Shown here in pieces: positions 54,142 to 64,000 of a DNA stretch of 64,000 nucleotides. Position 1 is the first letter of the stretch. Each line of letters opens with the position of its first letter. Location: positions 5,151,001 through 5,215,000 of the forward strand of contig OU015567.1 of the NCBI GenBank assembly GCA_907165135.1. The letters are read 5' to 3'. This DNA is from Oikopleura dioica. Taxonomy: Eukaryota > Chordata > Appendicularia > Copelata > Oikopleuridae. The notes below the pieces were generated by a model. That model searched no databases. It saw only the letters and a list, made by a program, of their open reading frames with translations, and had not been told where the DNA came from. The position numbers and the translations under genes are program-made.

Positions 54142-54382
54142 CGCTATTCTACCGATTCTTATCGAGTCTGATATTTTTCAAGTTATGAAATCAAAGTGAA
54201 AAGGGTCCTTTTTATATGCAACTTTGTTTAGGATTGCATAAACTTTCTTGAACACTGGTGGATTTTGAAACCGCAAGGGAGCGCCAGCAGCTGTTTGAAT
54301 TTACGCAAAATTTCGTGAGAAAGCGAAATCTGTATTTTTTGTAAGAAGATTTTGCCGGAAGAAAGTTTCATTCGTTGAAAGA
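54142..54382. promoter_or_regulatory. Putative bidirectional promoter region
   Basis: 241 bases separate the start codons of the PLA2-like gene (-) and the trypsin gene (+). A TATA-like ttttatatgc lies at about 54210. No further motif can be assigned by eye. Confidence 0.35.
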
Positions 54383-55253
54383 ATGAAGGTGAGAATTTCA
54401 GAGCAGGAGAATTTCCAACGGTTTTTTTCAGGTCTTCGCTGCAGCTCTCGCCTTCGCCTCCGCGGCCGAAACTGAGGTCACCGTCATCGGCGGCTACACC
54501 CCCGACCCACACTCGCAGCCCTACATCCTCTCCCTCCAGCGATTCGGCTCCCACTTCTGCGGCGCCTCCCTCTACGCTGCCAACCGAGCTGTCTCCGCTT
54601 GCCACTGCACCGTCTACGCTTCCTTCGATGCTGTCGCCGGCGCTCACAACATCCGACAGAACGAGAGCTCCCAGCAGAAGAAGGCCGGTACCTGGATTCG
54701 ACATCCTGGATATAACTCCAACACTCTTGTCAACGATGTCGCCGTTATCTCTTTCGCGTAAGGACTCCTCTCTCTCTCGCCCCCTTTTAACTCCGTGTTG
54801 TAGCGGTTCCTTCACCGTCAACGACTACGTCGTTCCATACGCTCTCCCAGCTTACCAGGACGCTGAATGGATGGCCAACGGTACTGAGGTCCGAGTCTGC
54901 GGCTGGGGCAACACCTCCATGATCGGCACCAACATGCCCGACACCCTCAAGTGCGTCGAAGTCCCAATCGTCGAGAACAGCACCTGCAACGCCCGAAACC
55001 ACTACAACGGTTCCATCCTTCCCGTAAGCAGTCCATCCCTCTTCTTTTTCTCTATCCTTAGGGCATGTTCTGCGCTGGTCTCATCGGCGAGGGAGGCAAG
55101 GACGCCTGCCAGGGTGACTCCGGCGGACCAGTCCTCCTCAACGACGAAATCGTCGGCGCCACCTCCTGGGGAATCGGATGTGCTTACCCCAACTACCCCG
55201 GCGTCTACACCGATGTCGCCATGTTCCGAGACTGGATCGACCAGCAATCTTAA
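54383..55253 (+). CDS. Trypsin-like serine protease
   Basis: Four exons: ATGAAG then a short intron to 54431, 54431-54758, 54803-55023 and 55063-55253. [19 protein letters not shown] is the signal and short propeptide; [20 protein letters not shown] is the mature start. Catalytic residues are visible: His in SACHCTV, Asp in NDVAVISF, Ser in [13 protein letters not shown], with [15 protein letters not shown] following. The residue six before the active Ser is Asp (DACQGDS), predicting Lys/Arg specificity. About 250 residues, normal for family S1. Codon use is strikingly C-ending and GC-rich compared with neighbours, as in highly expressed genes. Likely a digestive zymogen. Confidence 0.95.
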
Positions 55254-55529
55254 ATTGCTCCTCCTACTCTTCAAATTTGTTCATTTCAAAATTAATAAAA
55301 AAAACGACAAACTCCTCTTTTTTCGGACATTTACTGTATTGCTCTTTGAACTTTCTGGGGTCCAATTCTAGTGCCCCTCAAAACAAGCAGAATAGTATTT
55401 GACATCGTCGTACTTTGATCTTCGTCGAAAGAAAAACCTTGCTGCTTCGTCAGGTTCTTTTGTAACGGACATAGTCAGGAGATCTTTGAGTCGGAAGAGG
55501 TTCGTATCGCAGTTTGTATACAAAGAGAG

Positions 55530-58500
55530 CTATGAAAAATTGAATGAAGAGGAACTTCTTTTATGAGTTACGTCAATTTCAACCAGTCGTCCATCTGGAT
55601 GAATGAAGTAGCCATTTGGATGTCTTATGATGTTGAGGCGAAAAATGGCGTTTCTTAGTGTGGATAGCCTCTTCCTTAATTCAGCGTGGATTTTCAAATC
55701 TTCCGCAGTTTCGATTTCGAAAGGATATGTGCTCGTGTCGTAAGAATCTATTGATCCAGAGGAACATCTACTTTTATAGGCATTCTGAAGCTCGGATCGC
55801 CATTTTTTTCATAAAATTTTGAGATGGTTTCGAAAAAATATCGACCCTTGTCCTGGTAGAAACCGTAAAGTCCATAGTCCAGAGCTTTTGCTGCATCATT
55901 TAATATTGCTTCATCAATTTCTACCTTGAAGGGAGGTGAGAATTATGGGATGGTTTCTGGAACAGACAAAAAAAATTTCGACAAAATTTGCGTAGGCGGC
56001 TACTCAGCAACTGATTGGCCGGTTTGCTGAATCTAGGCTTCTGATTGGCTGAAAATTTCCACGCAAAATTTGTCGAAATTTTTTTGTCGGTTCTAGACAC
56101 CTCCCCAGAATTATATAATTTTAAATAAAAAAGTAACTTACAAACGTCGCATTAGTATAAGCTTCAATATCTCTGTCAACTAAGACATTCATCCTGCAAA
56201 TGGTAAAGATTCTTGTGCTCCACTTGTCCAATTCCTCGCGGTTCACAGAGCGTATACAGTGTCCTCCAGAACGATGGTTTGGAAAGGCAAGGAAATACTC
56301 TCTTGTTGCTTCATCGGTGGGACCATAATTATAGATCGGATACTCCTCATTTGTTTCAATATTCGTGAAACGAAGGCCCATCCAATGAGTCCTTCCAAAA
56401 GTAAAAAATTCAGCTTTATACGCGGGCTTGTCATTTGGACCGTCGCTAGAATTGTTTAAATTCTTATTTTTTTTCTCGAAGAACAAACCTAAGAATAGCA
56501 TACATGATGTATTCATCTAGATCTTCGATTCCACTTGCAAGAAACTCATTTCCAAGCCAGATTTCTCGTGTTCCTTCAAAATCTCCAAGTTTTTTGATGA
56601 TTTCATCGACAGAATTTGAGCTGTAAAATGATATAAAAACTTACACGATAGGAGTACCTATTGATCATGAAGCGGTCTTTTTCATCGCAAAAAATAACAT
56701 CCTCCATATATGTTTTGTTTTCAATTTTTCTGTTGAAGGCTCTCAAATTTTTATATTATATTTAGGGTTTCCGGTAGTAAAAATGCTTACTTTTGATCCT
56801 CAAGGTTTTTTTTATATTTTTAAGCGCTCTATGGATAGCTTAGATGATTTTAAGCAAGAATATGAAATGAAAAAGTAGGTGTATAATTTCGGAAGTTGGT
56901 CAAATATGCCAAAATGTGAAAAAGTACGAATCTTCAATCCCTTTTTGACCAATTTCCGAAATTATACACCTACTTTTTTATTTCATATTTTTACTCAGTA
57001 TCCTCTAAGCTATCGATAGAGCCCATAAAAATGCCAAAAACCCCTTGAGGATCGAAAGATAATTTTTGTCCGGAGACCCGAATTATATTATATATTTGGA
57101 AATTTGAAAGCCTTAACTTCCGGCATAGCGAATTTTCGACAATTGATACTCGTCGGTCCACTTGTCGGTCAATCCCACATAAAGGTCCTTGTTTAGGAAA
57201 CTCGTAAGATCGTTGGTATTGTTTGCTTAATTGAAAAAAAAAATTTCAAAAAAAATTTTTTTTAAAAATTATTCGTACCTTCTTTTTCTTGTAAAGAAAT
57301 AACTTCATCTTCACAAAAAGGCCTCGTTGTATATGCTTTGTTTCGCGATATAAGTCGGATGGTCGGCTTTGATTGTACTTCATTTCGATTATAATTCATC
57401 ATGAGAGTATCTTCGCGGTGAAAGATGCTTTCTTTTTCTGTTGAGGTGAATTCATACGGCTAAGAAATTATTTTAGATCTGAGAAATTGCAGTTTTTATT
57501 ACATTTATATCGATAAATTCGCCGTTGAAATCCACTAGTCGTTGAAATTTCAGATGATATGGAAGGTATATCGGAAGATGATACTTTTTTCGCTCTCACT
57601 TCTTGGCTCCGCAACCTGTGTAGAAAACCTGAGTCGGGGTCTGAAAAGCCGCAAAAAGATTTTAAAGACCCTGACTCAGGTTTTCTTCACAGGATACTGA
57701 GCTGAAAACTTGAGTCAGGGTCTGAAAACTCGCAAATAGATTTTGAGACCCTGAGTCAGGTTTTCTTCAATGGATACCGAGCTGAGAACCTGAGTCAGGG
57801 TCTGAAATTCCGCAAAAAGATTTTGAGACCCTGACTCAGGTTTTCTGAACAGGAGGCCTAGCTCAGCTCGTTGTTGAGAGCGTTTTCCTGATCATAATAA
57901 ATCGCTATTTCTTGAAAAAATTGAAGATCACTTCTATTTCTCGGAACAAAAATCTCCCCGAAAGAGCAATTGAAGCCCTGTTGAAGCCGAATATACGTTT
58001 CCATCTTTGCATCCAAAAATCTCCAGTTTTCATCGACCTCTCCAAACAACGGTCGAGGTTTGGTTTCATAAAAGTCGAGCGGCAAAGTTTTCGAAATGCA
58101 CAATGAAAAATACGGAGATTTGCTAGTGTTGATCGAATTATTTGTCCAGGAAGTATTTTACTTTTATCTGAAGCAAATTTTTAATCAAAAATCGATTGAC
58201 CGAAACAGCGTACCTTTTGAAGTCTCGAAGCAAAAAACTGGCTCGTTTTTCGTTTTGACAATTTTTCCGGTAAAAATCGTGCCCTCAAAATACTCCCTCG
58301 ACGCGTCCGGGAAAGAAAGAAACGGTTCTCCAGCGTTGTCAGGCATTCTTTGGTCGTACTGTCGGATGAGATATTCATTGTCGCCGATTTTGTCTACTGG
58401 ATTGTGGACAAAAACCACTGAAAACATTTCTAAGCGATTTTTCAAGCGAGTGTCTTACTTTCACCATTGAGAAGGTTGTCATTTGTTTCGTGAATCGAGG

Positions 58501-59225
58501 ATTCGATTGAATCATTTTTGATGAAAAACACATTTCCCTTGCACATTTCATCTTCAAGGTCGTATGTTAGCTCACCCTAGGAAAAGTTCGTTTTATTGCG
58601 AATAGAATCCATTTCTAGTAGTAGGGAGCTATCTTACCCCACCCTAGTGTTAGGGTGGTTCCTAGGGTTCTTTTACCCCCTAGGTTAGGCGTTAGGGTTA
58701 GGAACTAAGTTTTTAACTTTAGGGGGTCCCGGGGGGAGGGAGGGGGAGAGCGAAGCCCCAGGTAAGGGTTAGGTTAAAGGGAGAAGCTAAAAGTCTCTTT
58801 CTACTGTACCGAAATCTTACGAGTGCCCTAGGGGCCCTTACCTGATGGTCACCCCCATAGACCCCCTCTCCCTTAAAACGTCGCCGAGATATTGGATTGC
58901 ATGAATATTAGGCTCAAAATATAATTAATTAATATATTTAACCCTCGTTCTACATTCAGCTCATTTTTTACCAAAAGAAGGATGTTTCTCAAGTTTTCAA
59001 GTTCCGAATGCTTTTTCTTGCTCCAAAGTGAGTCTTTTGTCGCGGCGACGGCGTCCAGACCATTTGGCTGAGTTCCTCATCAGTCAACTTGTTTGGACTG
59101 GAGTCGGATAGAAGGTCGATGATATTATGCTCTTCCGCGTAGTAAAGCGTAAACAAAAGTACACAAAACAGGAGGACATTGACGACAGCTAATCTGATCC
59201 CCGTCTCTTTCGAAAAAAGATTCAT
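55530..59225 (-). CDS. Type II membrane protein with several C-type-lectin-like domains
   Basis: ATG at 59223-59225: MNLFSKETGIRLAVVNVLLF CVLLFTLYYAEE is a signal anchor. Downstream exons carry repeated lectin-like segments: GELTYDLEDEMCKGNVFFIK, MFSVVFVHNPVDKIGDNEYL ... EPFLSF ... EPVFCFETSKG; TRPFCEDEVISLQEKE and NKDLYVGLTDKWTDEYQLSK; MEDVIFCDEKDRF, TREIWLGNEF; RTHWMGLRFTNIETNEEYPI ... GGHCIRSVN ... RIFTICRMNV. The WxGL-type strands and Cys positions fit three or four C-type lectin folds of a degenerate kind. The last exon (EIETAEDLKIHAELRKRLST ... HPDGRLVEIDVTHK) ends at 55530. EPN/QPD sugar motifs are not evident. Several junctions are not canonical; an intron at about 57600-57860 is made of family A units. 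Exact exon set uncertain. Confidence 0.65.
56880..57020. repeat. Inverted repeat in an intron of the lectin-like gene
   Basis: taggtgtataatttcggaag at 56877 mirrors cttccgaaattatacaccta-like sequence at 56953-56972, with further paired segments on both sides (aagcgctctatggatagctt / agctatcgatagagcccat). Total stem about 120 bases. Confidence 0.65.
57604..57860. repeat. Tandem family A units forming an intron
   Basis: Three head-to-tail copies of a 70-90-base unit: gagtcagggtctgaaa(a/t)(g/c) ... tttt(a/g)agaccctga(c/g)tcag followed by ttcttcacaggatactgagc. Lies between two coding exons of the lectin-like gene; the last unit abuts the exon ending NALNNEL. Confidence 0.75.
58600..58870. repeat. 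Telomere-like and G-rich stretch in the lectin-like gene's first intron
   Basis: Variants of ccctag/ttaggg (ttaccccaccctagtgttag, aggttaggcgttagggttag) and a G-run ggggggagggagggggagag at 58731. No exon visible between 58595 and 58985. Confidence 0.6.
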
Positions 59226-60390
59226 TATGTGAGGAGTCGGAAGAACGGAAACTACGCGAAAAATGAAGGAAGAAATCGAGCGGAAAAAAGATTATTATGA
59301 TTGCCAGGGCAGGAGCCAGAGAACTGCTCTTTTGAAGAAATATGAAAGAAGATGGAATTGTTTGAAGTGGAAGAAAACGAAGGAAGAAGTATCTGGTTCA
59401 TTTCCAAGTGCGCTAGAAGGGAAGAAATCCCGGGAGATATGGAAACTGGTCGGGCTCAATTAAAAACTTGTCAATAAGTTCCAGTAGAACGGATTTGCTC
59501 GAGACTATTTTTCATTAATCAAAAGCTGCCTGTCCTTGAGCAACCCTCCCCCTGACGACTTACACGCTCACTTACTAGTAGCGCTTGCAAAGAGATTTTT
59601 ATCAGTGACAGTATGCTTTCGCTGCTTTGAAGATGAGCTGCTACTTGCTAAAGATCAGAAAAGGCATTTTGAATAATTGAGAGAATTGATGATGAGTCGA
59701 GAAAGATGTTTGCTTTGAATTAATTAACTAATTTCATTTTCATTTCATTTTAATCTCAAAAATCGTTTTTATCAGATTTTATTTTATTTTAACGACTTTT
59801 TTTCTATTTAAATTAAGGAGGTAGACATCTTAAATCGTGATTTTCTCGCTGATTTTTCTCCGAGAATTAATATATTGACACCCTTATTTTATTTTTTCTA
59901 TGGAAACTTTCAACCCTTATTTAGAAACTGTGGAAAGCAAATTGTGATTAGAGATGTCTACACCCTTAAAATAATTGCTTTGCTTAATCCCCAAAGGGTC
60001 GTTGTCTCCCTGAAAAAAAAATTGCCCACAAAGTTATAAATTCTCCTTCCCCCTCCCTCTTTCTTCATTCCCCCTTCTTTAAGCGCTGAATTGTACTGTC
60101 ATGAAATGTACAAGCTCTGACAGTTTCTCCCAGCGTTTCAATTCCCCCTCTTTTTTGTTGCACTGTGTGTCAGTTATTTATTTTTCATTTGCAGCGGCAG
60201 TCTGAGAAGAGTTGAAAAAGAAACAAGTTTAATCTTTAGATCACAAATTATAAAAAGAACGAGAGACACGAGAAAAAAAAACAGACGACTCTTGAGATCC
60301 AGAAATGAAAATATGAGATGATGGGTGGATGCTTTAGCAGAAAACAAAGGTAAGAAAAAAAGAGACGAATGAATACAGTAGTTATGCAAG
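59226..60390. other. Intergenic, no gene seen
   Basis: AT-rich. Paired gacacccttatttta (59876) and tctacacccttaaaat (59955) resemble termini of other elements. A Lys/Glu-rich frame at 59263-59463 (+) has no support. Confidence 0.4.
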
Positions 60391-60393
60391 GAA

Positions 60394-60928
60394 TCGGAAA
60401 CCTGTGTGGCAAACCTGACTCAGGGACCCTGGAATCGAAATCCTGTGATAAAAACCTGACTCAGAAACCCTTAGTCAAATCCTACGTGGAAAACCTGACT
60501 CAGGAACTCTCAAATCGAAAACCTGCGTAGAAAACCTGACTCACGGACCCTGAGTCAAATCCCGTGTGGAAAACCTGACTCAGGGACTCTGGAATCGAAA
60601 TCCTGCGTGGCAAACCTGATTCAGGGACCCTGAGTCAAATTCTTCGTGAAAAATCTGACTCAGGGACTCTGAAATCGAAATTCTGTGTGGAAAACCTGAC
60701 TCACGGACCCTGAGTCAAATCCTGCGTGGAAAATTCCTGACTCAGGGACCCTGGAATCGAAATCCTGTGTGGAAAGCCTGACTCAGGGACTCTGAAATCG
60801 AAATCCTGTGTGGAAAACCTGACTCAGGGACCCTGGAATCGAAATCTTGCGTGGAAAACCTGAGTCAGGGTCCTGAAAGCGCTTGAAAGCTCGTTCAGCA
60901 TCCTGACTCAGGTTTTTTACACAGTAAG
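60394..60928. repeat. Array of family A termini
   Basis: About eleven direct repeats of about 45-50 bases: gaatcgaaatcctgtgtgga then aaacctgactcagggac(c/t)ct, alternating with ctgagtcaaatcctgcgtgg variants. The array closes with an inverted unit (cctgagtcagggtcctgaaa ... cctgactcaggttttttaca). It looks like a minisatellite grown from element ends. Confidence 0.85.
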
Positions 60929-61051
60929 ACATGCATTCCACTATGAAATTTCAAAGCCCCTTATTCTCCTTATTATGATATTGGACTACCAACTGTAGTC
61001 TAAAATGAGAAGAAGAAACAAAAGTTGTCAGATTTAAACCTTATTTAGGCA

Positions 61052-61404
61052 GAATTACTCGTTTGCGCAGGCGATAAGCGTGCCAATAGCTGCTGTTCAA
61101 CAGGTAATTACTTTCAAATACAGTTGCATCCCATGACTGTATTTAGATGAATTTGACGCTGGTCGATACAAGCAGGCACTCATACGCGGATTACGAGGAC
61201 TACGACAGCGACTACAGCGATCAGATGAATCATGATGATATCATGCAAGTGGTCCTTAATTTCCTTCTTTCAAAATATCAAGTTACTTTTGGCATAATAA
61301 GGATCATCGCTAAGAATGATGGAGGAGATGGATGCTTGTATGGATATGTACGGCTAAAATTGATGTTCTTCTTCTTGATTCTGAATAAAAATTGTAAGAA
61401 ATAG
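61052..61404 (+). CDS. Small acidic protein, incomplete
   Basis: After a ttatttag acceptor the frame reads QNYSFAQAISVPIAAVQQ, a gtaatt intron, then MNLTLVDTSRHSYADYEDYD and SDYSDQMNHDDIMQ, Asp/Tyr-rich. The next piece (NDGGDGCLYGYVRLKLMFFF) may be a further exon or 3' sequence. A start exon upstream (ATGCATTCCACTATGAAATT at 60940) would have to splice unusually. Family not recognised; acidic Tyr-rich style resembles the secreted gene at 38.2 kb. Confidence 0.4.
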
Positions 61405-62084
61405 GCTTTTTATTTATTATTTCATCAGAAAGAAGTTTCAGTATTTTAAAAACAGCAGATAACGATTTTTCATTTTATAAAAATAAGGTATAAATGAAAC
61501 GGATAATATGTTGATTCAAATCATAAAAAAAACAGATTTTTATCAAATCTGAAAAATTACATAATAATATTTTTGATGATGTTTGTTCATTTTACGAAAA
61601 AAATAATCCAAAGCTTTTACCCATAACCTGCCTTGTAGACGTATTTCTGATTTTTCATTTTATATTTTCACAAGTAGCCGTTCCCGGCCTATATACAGTC
61701 TCCTGCAGCTGGAATTGTTCTGCTTGAGGGCGATAAGAAAGCCAGATTAATTAAGAACATCTTGCCAAAGAAAAAAGCTGAATTCCGACCTCTCAGCCAT
61801 TTATGAAGTTCGCCGCAGGGACAAATACTAAAATAGCAATTTCACAGAGAAAGAAGACTGTAAAATCAAGCAGAAAAGCCGAAATCAAGAAAATTTTCGT
61901 CAATTTCTAAGACCATAAAACAATCATTTTTCGGATTTTTATGAATTATTATAATTTTCACGAGTCAGCTACGATAATGATCGCATTCGTTACTGTACTT
62001 GAATTACTGTAATTTAAGTGAGGAACATGACGAAGTTCAGTCATTTCACTGATGTGTGCGAATTGTATTTTTTGGAGCCCAGAA

Positions 62085-62345
62085 TTGGGCCGTATTCTCG
62101 AACTTTTATCAAAAAAGAAGGTTGAGCCCTCCATCTTCTTACAAATTTCAACCCTAATTGAAATCAAGAAAATTTCCGAAATCTCAGAGACCATAAGACT
62201 ATCATTTATTCGAACATTTTAGTTTATTTAATATTTTCATCAAGTAGCACGGTGGTGATCGCTGTTGAGTAATTTGACTAAGTTGAATTTTAGTAAAGTC
62301 AATTTTTGGAGCCCAAAACTGGGCCGTATTCTTGAAACCAAAACT
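62085..62345. repeat. Diverged direct repeats around gggccgtattct
   Basis: tttttggagcccagaattgg / gccgtattctcgaac at 62068 and a second copy tttttggagcccaaaactgg / gccgtattcttgaaa at 62301, with upstream similarity (aaatttcaaccctaat / cattta ttcgaacatttt). About 230 bases apart. Confidence 0.55.
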
Positions 62346-62375
62346 TGAATGAAAACTTTGACGCGTTTTTTTTAA

Positions 62376-62950
62376 GGTTGGGCAAGTTATTTCACCCACT
62401 TCCTCCTTTTGAAACCCAGAACACCATACATATTTTGAATAAGTGGAGAAAATCTAGAAACTTGACGGTTTTAGTTTTTCGAAATTCACTTCCGGTTACG
62501 ATTCTAGAGCCGGAAATGCATGAAATTTATAAGAAAAGCATGCATATGACCTATCAAATTGAAGCTTACAACAGGTCAAGTCATTGAGGATCGAAACCGA
62601 ATCCAACCGTCGTCAAAAACCGCCGGTAAACAACCGGTAAAAATTGAAAAAATTCTCGCTAAATCATGCTTTTTCATAGTTTTACCGGTCAGTTTAACCG
62701 CGGTTGGTACTGTTTTTCTAATTAATTGATGATGAGATGACTGAGAATCTTCTGCGCATCAATATGATAGGTCACACTTTACCCTTACTCCAAAATTTCG
62801 CCTACTTCCGGCTCTAGAATCGCAACCGGAGGTGATTTTCGAAAAACTAAAACCGTCAAGTTTCTAGATTTTCTCCACTGATTCCAAATATGTATGGTGT
62901 TCTGGGTTTCAAAAGGAGGAAGTGGGTGAAATAACTTGCCCAACCTTAAA
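62376..62950. mobile_element. Foldback element with about 145-bp arms
   Basis: Left arm ggttgggcaagttatttcac ... cggttacgattctagagccg (62376-62512) and right arm its inverse cggctctagaatcgcaaccg ... ataacttgcccaacctt (62808-62947), over 90 percent alike by eye. The centre (about 290 bases) contains an inner pair accggt/ccggtaaa (62625-62700). Confidence 0.8.
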
Positions 62951-63056
62951 AATAGCGCGTCTTTCTGTCCGAAAAAATTTCTACAGAAAAATGAAACTAG
63001 AAATGATTTTATTGAAGCATGCAAAAGAAAATAAAGAAGAAATGGAAAGGGTTGAT

Positions 63057-63970
63057 TTACGCGATGATAAGGGGCTGCTTCTCAGTCTTATCAGCAACTT
63101 CAGCAGAAATAAGAAGAGCTCTTCGTCGGCGGCGGGCTCGGAAGAGTCGGACGAGCACGAAAAAGATTCCAAATCCGAATCCGATCGACATAGCCGCCAT
63201 GATCATGCATCGAACGATTTTCTTAAAAGTGATGTCATTTTCAAAAATTTCGCTGAAAACTCACGTGATGTCGTCGGCGCTGGTACTTGAATTTTTGAAT
63301 CGCTTCTTCTTGCTCCATTTTTGCTTGAATTTCGATTTCCTCTTCCTCCGGCTTTATGTCCTTCTCCTTCTCGCAGTCCTCTTTCGCATGGGGAGCATAA
63401 ACCGGCTTCCATTCAGGCTTAGCCCCTTGAACGGGAAATTGAGGGCTGAAGCCGGGGAAAAACCCTCCCTTCGGTGGGCGATTCCAATCTCCATGATGCT
63501 CGTAGTTCTTCCAAGGGAAAGCGTTCCCGTCGACTTTTTTGCGCATCCAATCGTGTGGGATGCCCATGTTTCCATTGAAAACAGGCGGGGTTTCGTCAAC
63601 AGCGGAATTGACGGTGATGATGAGTGCAGCATCGTCGCTGTCGTCGAAGATGTTGGACATTGTTTTCTTAAAAATGATAGAATAGGTAACTGGAAAGAGC
63701 GAAATACTTTGATCATGTCTTTTACTGCTCCAGGAAGACCAAATCCGTCTAGAATTGATGACTCCGAGGACTCATCGAGGAGCCAGGCGTCATCGACAAT
63801 TTCAGGACCTGTTGTGGTCGTTGTTGTTGTCGTTGTTGACTCCTCAGTTGTTGTTGGAAACTCGGTCGTATCGTAGACAATATCATATTCGGACTGATCA
63901 TTTTGCTCGTTCCAGATTCTCTCGTCCATAGGATCAATAGCAGCGCCTACAATTGGGCTCGCCAAGCTGC
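63057..63970 (-). CDS. Thr-rich type I membrane protein, 5' end outside the window
   Basis: Three exons splice in phase with GT-AG introns: from about 63970 down to 63709 (SPIVGAAIDPMDERIWNEQN, a poly-Thr run, GPEIVDDAWLLDESSESSIL, PGAVKDMIK), 63668-63271 (KTMSNIFDDSDDAALIITVN, HDWMRKKVDGNAFPWKNYEH, a Glu/Lys-rich EEEEIEIQAKMEQEEAIQKF) and 63223-63057 (KIVRCMIMAAMSIGFGFGIF FVLVRLFRARRRRRALL, ending KQPLIIA). The last exon has a TM helix and a basic stop-transfer. The 3' end has AATAAA near 63005. The first visible exon starts at the edge of a family A element. Function unknown. Confidence 0.68.
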
Positions 63971-64000
63971 GTTCAAACCTGAGTCAGGGTTATACACAGG
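63957..64000. mobile_element. Family A element, cut by the window end
   Basis: gggctcgccaagctgcgttc then aaacctgagtcagggttata; the remainder lies outside. Its terminus contains the cgag/ccc junction used as, or adjacent to, the splice acceptor of the mucin-like gene. Confidence 0.65.

Larger units (their letters stand above)
61405..63056. other. Intergenic, repeats only
   Basis: Holds the direct repeats and foldback listed. No supported exon; the matched open frames at 62345-62587 and 62785-63024 are the two arms of the foldback read in frame. Confidence 0.5.

Noticed and set aside
60394..60928. CRISPR-like array
   Set aside because: Repeats and would-be spacers are equally similar and the units grade into element termini; the genome is eukaryotic. 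It is a minisatellite.
62345..63024. Two similar small proteins on opposite strands
   Set aside because: They are the two arms of one foldback element rather than two genes.

Overview
The window reads as nuclear DNA of a very compact animal genome. Genes are small and multi-exonic and lie on both strands. Most introns are about 30-60 nt with pyrimidine-rich ttttcag acceptors, AATAAA-type signals follow many stops, and recognisable metazoan genes are present: an RBPJ/Su(H) Notch-pathway factor, a TRPA channel, a b0,+AT-type SLC7 exchanger, alanine aminotransferase, trypsin and C-type lectins. Several reading frames close only if introns begin with GG or GA instead of GT. Together with the gene density, this points to an appendicularian tunicate such as Oikopleura. 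That is an inference: I could not run a search, and another compact metazoan is not excluded.

Layout. 0-3.4 kb: a single-pass adhesion-like membrane protein (+). 3.6-4.5 kb: a secreted Cys-rich protein (-). 5.9-6.6 kb: a partial gene (-). 7.2-8.2 kb: a short membrane protein with half a C-type lectin fold (+). 8.3-9.0 kb: a coiled-coil protein (-). 9.2-12.1 kb: an SLC7A9-like transporter (-) with a duplicated last exon and, between the two exon copies, a 54-residue heptad-repeat ORF (+). 13.7-14.1 kb: a single-domain rhodanese (+). 15.1-16.4 kb: a secreted protein (-) whose introns hold small hairpins. 17.9-18.5 kb: a membrane protein (+). 19-33 kb is gene-poor, rich in inverted-repeat elements, with two tRNA-Leu genes and a few small genes. 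33.2-37.9 kb: RBPJ (-) with unusually large, repeat-filled introns and a third tRNA-Leu inside. 38.2-39.3 kb: a secreted Tyr-rich/Cys-rich protein (+). 39.6-44.4 kb: TRPA channel (-). 45.4-45.9 kb: a small secreted protein (+). 46.3-48.4 kb: alanine aminotransferase (-). 48.4-53.2 kb: repeats. 53.2-54.1 kb: a phospholipase-A2-like pseudoenzyme (-), divergent from a trypsin gene (54.4-55.3 kb, +). 55.5-59.2 kb: a multi-lectin type II membrane protein (-). 60-61.4 kb: a repeat array and a small gene (+). 63.1 kb to the end: a mucin-like type I membrane protein (-), running off the window.

One miniature inverted-repeat family (called family A here) recurs more than twenty times. Its ends read gggctcggcaacctgtgtag followed by aaaacctgagtcaggg, usually around one or two small aagccgc/gcggctt hairpins. 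It sits in intergenic DNA and introns and in places abuts splice sites. At least eight other foldback or short-terminal-repeat elements are present.

The genes do not form an obvious single pathway. Several products are secreted or surface proteins (lectins, PLA2-like protein, trypsin, Cys-rich proteins); RBPJ, ALT and the transporter are housekeeping or developmental genes. The most notable items are the RBPJ intron boundaries, the catalytically altered PLA2-like protein with a galaxin-like tail, the heptad-repeat micro-ORF and the duplicated SLC7 terminal exon.
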